From the NCBI RefSeq assembly GCF_023898315.1, contig NC_064616.1:538461602-538525601 (forward strand): a stretch of 64,000 bases of DNA, in the 5' to 3' direction. The stretch is from Schistocerca nitens (lineage: Eukaryota; Arthropoda; Insecta; Orthoptera; Acrididae). The position numbers and the translations under genes are program-made. A model generated the notes under the pieces. It was not told the origin of the DNA and made no database searches. It saw only the letters and a list, made by a program, of their open reading frames with translations. This document shows positions 56,100-64,000 of the stretch, one piece after another (within the stretch, counting starts at the first letter, position 1; every line of letters starts with the position of its first letter).

Positions 56100-56339
56100 T
56101 TTTTTATTTAAAGATGGGTTAACCGATAAGACGTCATAGCACGTTCGAGTTAAGAAAATATGAACGAAAGGAAGACGGTAAGAGTCAGTGAATGAAAAAC
56201 ATCTTGACACAATATTTCGGCGGTCCACTAGAACTCCTCTTGAAGATTCTTTGCAGTTAATTGGTGAAAACGTGGACGAATAAACAACTATTCCTTCTTG
56301 TCATTGTTGACGTCGACATATTTTTTGATTTACTGACAA

Positions 56340-57370
56340 ATGCTTTGAACAATGGGAGTCAATTATCCCCCATAGTTACCAATTTTTTTGAGCAAGATTT
56401 TGAGGACACAGACTGAAGACGGTGTTCTTAAAAACAACTTGTTTTTGGAGATGCGCCTACAATATGTTTATGGTTTGGCCACAAGGTAAAGATACTCGGA
56501 GTCGTTTCCTAGATCATTTTAATTGTCTGCATCCCAATATTAAGTTCGCGATGGTAGCTGAAAGCGACGGAAAAGTTTCGGTTTTAGATTGCTTGGTCTG
56601 CAGGAGGGATGATGCATGTAAGGACTGTGTTTATCGTAATCCCTTACATACGGACCGATATCTTCATGCATAAAATTGATATACATCGTACCAACGCAAA
56701 GGGGTCCTAGGTAGGTTGGTAAAAAGAGCTTATGCCATCTCAGATACAGGTAGTTTGACACAAGAACTGGATCATCTAAAAGATGTGTTCAAGCAGAATG
56801 GATATAGCGAGAAGCAGATTCGTCGTACTTTACAGACTGCACCTTCGTGTGAATCAGCCGAAGATACAAGCAAATTGTTGGCGTTCCTAGTTGTCGCGGG
56901 AAGCGCTCTTCAAAAATAGGAAGTATTTTACATTTCATATTAAAAGTATATTCCGTTCGCCAGCTAAGATTAGAGCGCTGCTGGGCCCAATGAAGGATAA
57001 TTTGGTTTTTATGAAGTCCGTTGTCTAGAAAATTCACTGCTATTGCGGGAAAGTATATATTGGAGAAACGATTCGTACGGTCCGGGATCGATACGTGGAG
57101 CACGATCCCTAGACATGTTTATTTCAGCCAGAAAATTCGGCGGTTGCGGAATATTTTCTTACTGAAGGACATAAAGTGTTGTAAAATAGGACCCAAGTGG
57201 TTGCCCCTGCGTCGCGCTATTGAGACTGTGTAGTCAAAGAAGCTATCGAAATCCAGCTATCTGACAATATTATAAACCGAGATACCGGGCATCCTATAAG
57301 TAAAATCTGCAACCCCGTTTTGTTTGACATTAAAGAAACGGTCTTTGTTTCGGTCATCAAAAGGTGTAGT
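56340..57370 (+). pseudogene. Penelope-like element fragment (RT end plus GIY-YIG endonuclease)
   Basis: Plus-strand remnants: 'NNGSQLSPIVTNFFEQDFED' near 56350, the catalytic region around 'MFMVWPQGKDTRSRFLDHFN' (56466), 'LHTDRYLHA' (56646), 'LDHLKDVFKQNGYSEKQIRR' (56768), then a GIY-YIG endonuclease region 'CGKVYIGETIRTVRDRYVEH' (57040), 'NSAVAEYFLTEGHK' (57134) and 'VVKEAIEIQLSDNIINRDTG' (57231). RT followed by GIY-YIG is the hallmark of Penelope-like retroelements. It is broken in several places and 5'-truncated. Confidence 0.88.
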
Positions 57371-57589
57371 TAGTGTTTGATCCCGATTAATCGTTTCCTC
57401 GAGTTTTCACCACCGGCATGTTTGGTTTCAGTTGCGACGAGTTAGTAGGACGGCTTACTGACATGAAGATGGCAACCCGATGTGAATATCATCAATAGTT
57501 GGTTTTTCTACACAAAAGATATACTTCATGTTAGTGTGAGGCTGAGTAATAGAAATGACTGTCACGCCACATAATTACTCGTACTTATA

Positions 57590-58973
57590 CACTGACGGAA
57601 TAAAAAAATCGCAACACATGCAGGAGTTGATAGGCGTCTTTCTACATCGAAAGATCATTTCTGTTAAGTTTTCGTGCCAGTCGCATCCGAATGGAGTTAG
57701 TGTGAGGACGTAAATCATATTTGCTTTAAGTACACACTGTGATTGTCTAAGTTATCTTTGAGATTGGACGTGTTGAGTTGATGTTAGTCAGAATGCCTTT
57801 AAGGCGAAAAAGACGCTATAATCAACGCCACACTGAATTTCAACGAAGTCGTTTATTAGGGTTATTAGAAGGTGGATGTTCCTTCCGTAATATTGCAGTA
57901 GGACGTGGCTGGAATGCAGTCACCATAGAGATTCCTAGCAGCAGCAGTCATGAGAATGTACGGTAGGACACAGGGCTTTAGACGGCCACGTTCCAAGGCC
58001 GAGATGGAAGACCAACGATTTGGGGATGTGGTTCTGGCGCATCGTACTGTATCTTCAGCTGCAATTTGAGCAGCAGTTGGCACCACAGTGACACAAAGAA
58101 CTGTTACAAATCGGCTATATCATGGGCAGCTCAGAGCCAGACGCGTTGTAGCGTACTTTCCTTTGACACCAAACCACTGCTACTTTCTACTTCAGTGGTG
58201 CCAAGCCAGAGCTCACTGGAGGCAGGGCGGAGGTCTATTGCGTTTTCTGATGAATGGTGGTTCTTTCTCGGTGCCAGAGATGTCCATGTATTGGTTTGAA
58301 GGAGGCCAGTTGTGGGAATGCCACCAACTTGTCTACGTAGGAGACACCTAGGACCTACACCAGGACTTATGAACTGGGGTGCGATTTTGTATGACAGCAG
58401 GAACACTCTCATGTTTATCTCACGCACTCTGACTGAAAATCTGTACCTCAATCAGGTGATTCGACCTGTTGTACTGCCATTCATAAATGGCATTCTGGGC
58501 GTGTTTTCCCACAGGATAACGCTCTCCCACATACCGCTGTTGTAACCCAACATGCTATACAGAGTGTCGACATGTTGTCATGGCCTGCTCGATCACCATA
58601 TGTGACTCCAATCGAGCGCATATGGTACATCATCGAACGAAAACTCCAGAGTTATCCACAAACATCATTTACCGTCATTGTATTGAAAGACTAAGTGCTA
58701 CAGATATTCAACTCTATCCCACAAAATAACATCCGGCACCTGTGAAACACAATGCCTGCACGTTGGCATGCTTGCAGTCAACGTTCCTGCAGTTAAACCG
58801 TTTACTAATGCACCAGTATTTTAAATTGTCAGTAGCTTGCTTATCTTCCACCAACATTGACTATTCATCCTGCAATGTTAATCACTTAAATATGTTACTG
58901 AGACAAATGTATTCCTGACGTTTCATTACTCAGCATCAGTTATCTTATGGTGTTGAAATTTTTTCCGTCAGTG
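57590..58973 (+). mobile_element. Tc1-like DNA transposon, inactive
   Basis: TA duplications at 57588-57589 and 58974-58975. The termini are inverted: 'cactgacggaataaaaaaat' at the left and 'ttttttccgtcagtg' at the right. Length 1384 bp, normal for Tc1-like elements. Confidence 0.93.
57778..58700 (+). pseudogene. Tc1-like transposase remnant
   Basis: Starts 'MPLRRKRRYNQRHTEFQRSR' with the N-terminal helix-turn-helix ('LLGLLEGGCSFRNIAVGRGW'), then breaks frame. The first catalytic Asp is in 'IAFSDEWWFFLGARDVHVLV' (58230), the second in 'FPQDNALPHTAVVTQHA' (58505). The third region reads 'SPYVTPIERIWYIIERKLQ' (58600): the catalytic Glu remains, the preceding conserved Asp of 'SPDL' is Tyr. At least three frame changes and stops make it inactive. 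Confidence 0.9.
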
Positions 58974-58975
58974 TA

Positions 58976-59474
58976 TTATTCGAAACCATTCAACATATTG
59001 CAGGAAGCTATTGTATTTTAGTGTTCCCCACTAGCGTCTCACAGTTAATCATACTCAACAATATTGTTTGGACAGGGCATAGAAAGGCTTCAGAAGTGAT
59101 AAGCTTAATCCAAAAATACTTGGCAGATGTCTAAAAAATTTATACATAATTAATTTCAAAAACCGGTCATTCATACTTAAATAAAGAGAAAGGTTGAAAC
59201 TTACTTTTTTCATAAAATGTAACTTATAGCAGCCCAAACTTCCAAAATTATTAGCAATAATGTGAAACACTATTTGTGATGTCGTTTAGGTATATTGCTT
59301 TCAGACAATGCCACATCTGTGAAAGAGCGATATGAAGCTCACTCATCATCGCAACATTAGAACCAGACTGACCTATTATGAATTAACTCTCGTCGTTGTC
59401 TTTTATCCATGTGCTTATTCGCAATGCTGTGTACTCCTTTGTCACACACGCTGTGTTAACAGTCGCTGATGGGC
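58976..59474. other. No gene recognised
   Basis: AT-rich DNA between a Tc1-like element and a short palindrome. Confidence 0.5.
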
Positions 59475-59537
59475 AAACTATGTAGAAACTATTTACACAT
59501 GTTGATCCAACATGTGTAAATAGTTTCTACATAGTTT
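59475..59537. repeat. Perfect 30-bp palindrome with 3-nt loop
   Basis: Arms 59475-59504 and 59508-59537 are perfect inverted complements around 'atc'. It starts 'aaactatgtagaaactattt'. No flanking duplication was found. Confidence 0.9.
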
Positions 59538-59557
59538 TTATGATATCTGGCGGTGTT

Positions 59558-59748
59558 CAAAATGGCTCTGAGCACTATGGGACTTAACTTCTGAGGTCCT
59601 CAGTCCTCTAGAACTTAGAACTACTTAAACCTAACTAACCTAAGACATCGCACACACCCATGCCCGGGGCAGGATTCGAACCTGCGACCGTAGCGGTCGC
59701 GCGGTTCCAGACTGTAGCGCCTAGAACCACTCGGCCACTCCGGTCGCC
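59558..59748 (-). mobile_element. tRNA-derived SINE, head type A
   Basis: Minus-strand copy with a 9-bp target duplication 'ggcggtgtt' at 59549-59557 and 59749-59757. It lies only 20 bases from the palindrome. Confidence 0.92.
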
Positions 59749-59757
59749 GGCGGTGTT

Positions 59758-60928
59758 ACTTTCAGGCACGCATCTAGGGATTGCACTACTGTGGTACCAC
59801 CGATATAGCATCAGACAGTGCAGTCGCCAGAGGCATCAATGCATCTGATGTCTGCACCTGCTCCATCATCGCTGTCATTCACTGTGCCTTACTCAGCACG
59901 TCATCCCTTAATACGAAGCTGGATTCTGTGAAAGTTGACAGCTATAACCTCTCTTTTGTCTCCGGTGCCTCATCTCCGTCGAGCTCTCTTCTCAAACCAG
60001 TCATTGGTTGTATAGGCTGTAGTGTTTGGTTTTCTTTCCCAGTTAATGTTGTTGTTACCGCAATAACATTTGTGTGCTCTATTTTGCGGTGCGGATTGTG
60101 TCCCCTCCGTGTTCCTCTTTTGTCAGTTGCAGCTGCAAATACTTTGTGCTACTATTTAAAAATTACATACATTTTTGACGAATCTTAATTTCCTTTTGAC
60201 TGATTAGTGCTTAGCACAGTGTACGGAAGAGTTCACGCCCCTTCATACAACTCAGGTTGGTGCCTACCATGTCAAAGGGTGCATATCATTGAGGGTCGAT
60301 TCCTACGGGGTATGGTGGCAGACTGTTTTCTTTCGCCCGAGTAACTGCCTGTTCTGTTTGAAGTACAAGTTTAACAGCATCCTATAAACAGCACCACGCT
60401 ACACTGAGATTCGTATCACCCATAACGATTTATATTTCTCTAAGGTTTCAAGTTTAGACAAATTTCGGGGTTTGCCTTCGAAGGTGCCTCAGCCGATTTC
60501 TTACTGCACCACTGTCTAATCATAAATTTTTTTTCCAGCTTTAATTATTGCTTCTTGGATGGGACGTTAAACACTTTTCTACCCTTCTCTCTGTTACCTT
60601 CACAGAGAATGTGAGCTCTAAACATTCACATAACACCGAGGGTGAGTACATGTACGACGTAACACTCACATCCGAACATGTCGTCTGGGTTCTTCAACTA
60701 GTATTAAAAAATGAAGCATCTGGATGAAATGGTCAGATGTCTATGTGACTTCATACACATACATATCATCCGCGGATATGTGACGAAGAGTGGCAATTCT
60801 CTGTTGCACTTAGAAAGGCCACCAGGGAGAAAGGTGGAAATGTGTTTCAAGTTCCACCGAAAACGAATGAGAAGGATAGATCACACAACAGGGTATATTA
60901 ATTTTATTTGTGTTTATAACTGTAACAA
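59758..60928. other. No gene recognised
   Basis: Contains a 135-codon plus-strand frame at 59781-60188 rich in Ser, Cys and Val with no domain, signal peptide logic or splice context; I treat it as chance. Confidence 0.45.
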
Positions 60929-60984
60929 TGTGCTAGGATAATCATCTTGGGGTTGAAGCTATTTCCATCCGTGTTTGCTTTTAC

Positions 60985-61084
60985 AATATGTATGTTTTTG
61001 GACAGGGCCTGCCTTTAGCAAAACACATGTTTTTGTTTTTTAACCCAAACCATTCCACCCCCCTCCCCCCACACACACAAACAA

Positions 61085-61122
<38 letters not shown>

Positions 61123-61868
61123 AAAATCCCTAAACCTAATGCCACCCTCACTCTCTCTCTCCCTCTCTCTCCTCTCTCTCTCTCTCTCTCCCTTTTCACA
61201 CATACACACACACAAACACACACACACAAAGGAAAAATGAATGACTAACACGTCTGAGAGTTTCAAACGACCGCCTGGAACACCTTCAACTGTTCCACTG
61301 TCAGTCATCTTGTTTTTACACCTTCAATTGTTCCGCTGCCCGCCATGTTTGTGTTTACAGCTGGTAAAGCAGTGAAACAGTTACAGTGACAGTGACAACT
61401 CAATATATAGTGCTCGACAGTGATGAAGATGATTAAAAGGAAAACGTAAGTGAAACATTATGTAAATAGACACACACATAGAATAAAATAATTTCAGACA
61501 CAGAAATAACAAGTTATCAAATCGTAATTTTGGCTTAAACAATTTGTCTACTTTAAGGCATAAGTGGTTGCAGATGACAAACTGTGCAAAAAACGGTCAC
61601 TGTAGAAACATAACACATCAGAGAAACCACACCATGTGGTAAAAAGGTATGAATTCGTAATTTATGAGTTTTTTTTTCAAATATCTGTAATTACGATTTA
61701 AAAACTAGTAGCTACATGTATACAAACAGCAAAGAACACTCTTTACCCTTAACAGGTGGAAAATAAAAGCCCACTGAAGATGCTGCAACTGCAGTGAAAC
61801 ATGTTTGGGTTAAAAAACAGAAAAAAGTGATTTGCAAAAGGCGGACCCTATCCAAAAACATACATATG
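60985..61868. repeat. Inverted-repeat element loaded with microsatellites
   Basis: About 64 bp at 60985-61050 ('tatgtatgtttttggacagg ... ttttttaacccaaac') recur inverted at 61804-61868. Between them are (CA)n and (CT)n tracts at about 61072-61232 and a roughly 43-bp imperfect tandem duplication ('ccttcaactgttcc' / 'ccttcaattgttcc') at about 61281-61350. A 12-bp direct repeat 'tgtgctaggata' occurs at 60929-60940 and 61867-61878. No coding. Confidence 0.75.
61072..61232. repeat. Compound (CA)n-(CT)n-(CA)n microsatellite
   Basis: CA runs with CG patches, then CT runs, then CA runs. All open frames across it are artefacts. Confidence 0.97.
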
Positions 61869-61902
61869 TGCTAGGATACACAAGGGGAGTGAGCAATGTT
61901 AG

Positions 61903-62103
61903 CTGGCCAGGGTGTCCAAGCGGTTCCAGGCGCTACAGTCTGGAACCGCGCGACCGCTACGGTCTCAGGTTCGAATCCTGCCTCGGGCATGGATGTGTGT
62001 GATGTCCTTAGTTAGTTCGGTTTAAGTAGTTCTAAGTTCTAGGGGACTGATGACCTCAGATGTTAAGTCCCATAGTGCTGAAAGCCATTTGAACCATTTT
62101 TTT
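61903..62103 (+). mobile_element. tRNA-derived SINE, head type A
   Basis: Plus-strand copy with a slightly different head ('ggccagggtgtccaagcggt'). Target duplication of 12 bp with one mismatch: 'gagcaatgttag' at 61891-61902, 'gaacaatgttag' at 62104-62115. Confidence 0.93.
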
Positions 62104-62115
62104 GAACAATGTTAG

Positions 62116-63080
62116 ATGTTAAGTGACCACTGCTAAATATTCACAGATACCTTGTACTCGTGGGCGACAGCGTTGTGAACACCTGACAGGTTTTGAAATG
62201 GGACTCGTTGCGGGGTCTTTATTAGGCCAGCTAGCCGAATCGTGCAGTAATCAGATTTGTGGGGCATTGAGGTGTGATAGTGGTCTGATGTTGGACTGCA
62301 TAGGAACATGAGTGGAGGCATACTCGTTGTCAAGGTTCCGATCTGCCACTTCTGACCACGACAATGGAGGATCGCTGTGTTGTGTCCAAGCCCATCGTAA
62401 CTCCAACATATCTGCCCCTGCGACCCGAGAAAAGTAATGGACTTTCTGCAAAATTTATTGTCATCTCACACCAGCGGTCAGAGACGAGTATAAACCAGAT
62501 TAGGGAGTTATTACCCTCGCGTAGAATGTCGTGTAAAATACAACTGGCTACGTTTGAAGTGGTGTGACTGCTGTGAGTGCCACTTCACTGTGCTCAGCGA
62601 TGAGTTGTGGTTCTGCCCCAGCCCGGGTGACAATTATCGTCAAGTATTTTGGCGACTTGGGGTGATACCGCGTTTCTAAAGTGTTTTGGAAAGGCACCGA
62701 GGTGTTACGTGTTACTCCTGGCGTCATGGTGCCATCAGCTATGACTTCAGGACCCGGCTAGCAGTGACTGTGGCAGTTCTGATGGCACATCATTACGTCA
62801 CGGACATACTGCGCACTAATGCGTTACTTCTTGTGTAACACTATCGTGGTGCGATTTTTCAACAGGACAATGCGAGTCCACAGATTGCACAGATGGCATG
62901 TGTCTCTATACGTCATGTAGAGCTACTCTTGTAGCCAGAAAGATCGTAAGATCCGTCCTCAACAGAACCTGTGCGGCACCAACTCAGACATCAGTTCCGA
63001 CCCATTGCCAGTATCCAATAGCTGTAGGCAATCTCGCCTCAGGAGAGGGTACAAAGGCATTATGACATCTCTTCCAACCG
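62116..63080 (+). pseudogene. Second Tc1-like transposase remnant
   Basis: Plus-strand scraps in several frames: 'RQRCEHLTGFEMGLVAGSLL' (62168, N-terminal helix-turn-helix type), 'HFTVLSDELWFCPSPGDNYR' (62583, first catalytic Asp), 'IFQQDNASPQIAQMACVSIR' (62860, second Asp). The third Asp/Glu region is lost or unrecognisable. It differs in sequence from the element at 57590. No terminal inverted repeats were found, so the limits are only those of the coding scraps. Confidence 0.8.
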
Positions 63081-63538
63081 AACAAAGTGTTGTAGTCAAG
63101 TCACAAGGGCTGCAATGTCATACCTCTAACTGCACTCATAATGCTAGTTTCCTTGCAAATTTGTCTCTCTTTTGTAATCTCTGAAATAACATCACTAATC
63201 CCTACGATTCGTGAAGATTCATTTCGTCCCTATCCTCCCCCCCCCCCCCTCCTCCTTCTTTCTTGGGGCGTCACTTTCTTCGTCGGACCGTGTATTTATT
63301 AATGACATATTGTGGGAGATAAAGTTTAAACCACCGAAAATTTATTTTTGCCATTCCAAAAGACGAGATGTTGGCCGACCTCATACAAGATCAGTTCGAA
63401 GTTTCGACTTGTTTTGGTTCGGGTATTTGTCCTGCCGTGTGCGGAAAAGAATCGTAATCAAAAAAAGCCTGTGATTTGCACATTTAATATTTTTCTGTCT
63501 TTTTGTATTTTTCAGGTAACTGGATAAGAGTACTAATA
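63081..63538. other. No gene recognised
   Basis: Contains a poly-C run at about 63238-63249. The 87-codon frame 63211-63474 has no domain. Confidence 0.5.
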
Positions 63539-63540
63539 TA

Positions 63541-64000
63541 CAGGGTGATTCAAAATTAACTGTACACACTTCGTGCGTGTAATGTGTGCATCAAAATAAG
63601 AGTAAGACAGCTTTGTCGGAAATTGCTTTATTTCAGAGGTATACAGCAAAGCAGAGATCAATAATGCATCACAAACGACACCATATTAATTCTTCTCACA
63701 AATCAATGACACGAACTCCACTACGTACGGTACGTTTACCTCAGAACATGTTCGAAATGATGTCGGTGTAAACGAAGACAGTGATATGTTCAACTTCATA
63801 TGGCTCTTGGAATGTTGCAGGCTCCGTTCATCTCATTCTGCACAGCTATTTTAAATTCGGTTTTATAATTCATCTACATTCTCAACTGGAACAACATATA
63901 CGAGCTCGTTGAGACGTCCCCAAAGGAAGAAGTTCAGGGTTTCATATCCGGGGATCTAGCGGGCCAAGCAACTATCGCGAAAAGCAACTTTGAGATCCTC
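63541..64000 (-). mobile_element. Tc1/mariner-superfamily transposon, cut by the window end
   Basis: Follows a TA at 63539-63540 and begins 'cagggtgattcaaaattaac', like the CAGGGTG ends at 29758 and 33605. On the minus strand near 63900-63960 it encodes 'WPARSPDMKPLNFFLWGRLN' followed by 'ELVYVVPVENVDEL', the third-Asp region of a transposase; the usual Asp of 'LDFF' appears as Asn, so it is probably inactive. The other end is outside the window. Confidence 0.85.

Noticed and set aside
55697-56228. Arg/Glu-rich plus-strand and Ser/Leu-rich minus-strand proteins
   Set aside because: Products of reading a purine minisatellite.
59781-60188. 135-codon plus-strand frame as a gene
   Set aside because: No domain, no splice or promoter context; composition fits chance.
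60981-61308. Thr/His-rich and Cys/Val-rich frames
   Set aside because: They translate CA and CT microsatellites. The same applies at 22214-22588 and 31882-32100.
1-64000. CRISPR array, prokaryotic operons, integron or prophage
   Set aside because: No regular spacer-repeat pattern and no bacterial gene arrangement; introns, SINEs and microsatellites show a eukaryotic nuclear sequence.

Overview
This window reads as animal nuclear DNA, most likely an insect with a large, repeat-filled genome. The dominant short repeats (tRNA-headed SINEs ending in a 'tcagagccatttgaaccatt' tail) are of a kind I associate with grasshoppers and locusts (Orthoptera, Schistocerca-like); that taxonomic call is recollection plus inference. 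There are no operons, CRISPR arrays, rRNA genes or functional tRNA genes that I can support. Almost everything is transposable-element material of very different ages, with one clear host gene. || Layout: 1-11170 is a recent Ty3/Gypsy LTR retrotransposon (5' LTR cut by the window start, gag, pol, a long 3' region and a 3' LTR that is almost identical to the 5' copy). 12660-14330 holds a second, older, related gag on the minus strand. 15.6-25.3 kb is mostly non-coding with SINEs, a mariner (17300-18434), a degenerate tandem array and a head-to-head pair of another tRNA-headed repeat. 25338-25868 is a deleted DNA transposon. 28080-31700 is a fossil of a Polinton-type DNA polymerase B, split by a long-TIR DNA transposon that is itself split by a SINE. 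33071-35245 is a dead LINE split by an almost perfect 802-bp palindromic MITE. || 38017-43457 (minus strand) is the host gene: three exons whose splice sites and phases fit exactly, encoding a predicted 904-residue type I membrane protein with a signal peptide, a long Thr/Ser-rich ectodomain made of about eight degenerate units of 70-77 residues, one membrane span and a 51-residue tail. A TATA-like box, an arthropod-type TCAGT initiator and an AP-1-like site lie upstream. || 44270-46030 is a degenerate tandem array (about 148 bp period); 46428-47715 a dead LINE; 47716-48550 a Helitron Rep fragment; 49270-54715 an old LTR fossil with diverged LTRs, carrying a small hairpin-shaped insertion with 18-bp target duplications; 54730-56099 a purine-rich, possibly Helitron-terminated repeat; 56340-57370 a Penelope-like fragment; 57590-58973 and 62116-63080 two dead Tc1-like elements; 60985-61868 an inverted-repeat element full of microsatellites; and 63541 to the end the start of another DNA transposon. 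|| Thirteen SINE-type insertions are recognisable, most with target-site duplications I could read directly. They fall into two main head types that share one tail, plus a third unrelated tRNA-headed family.
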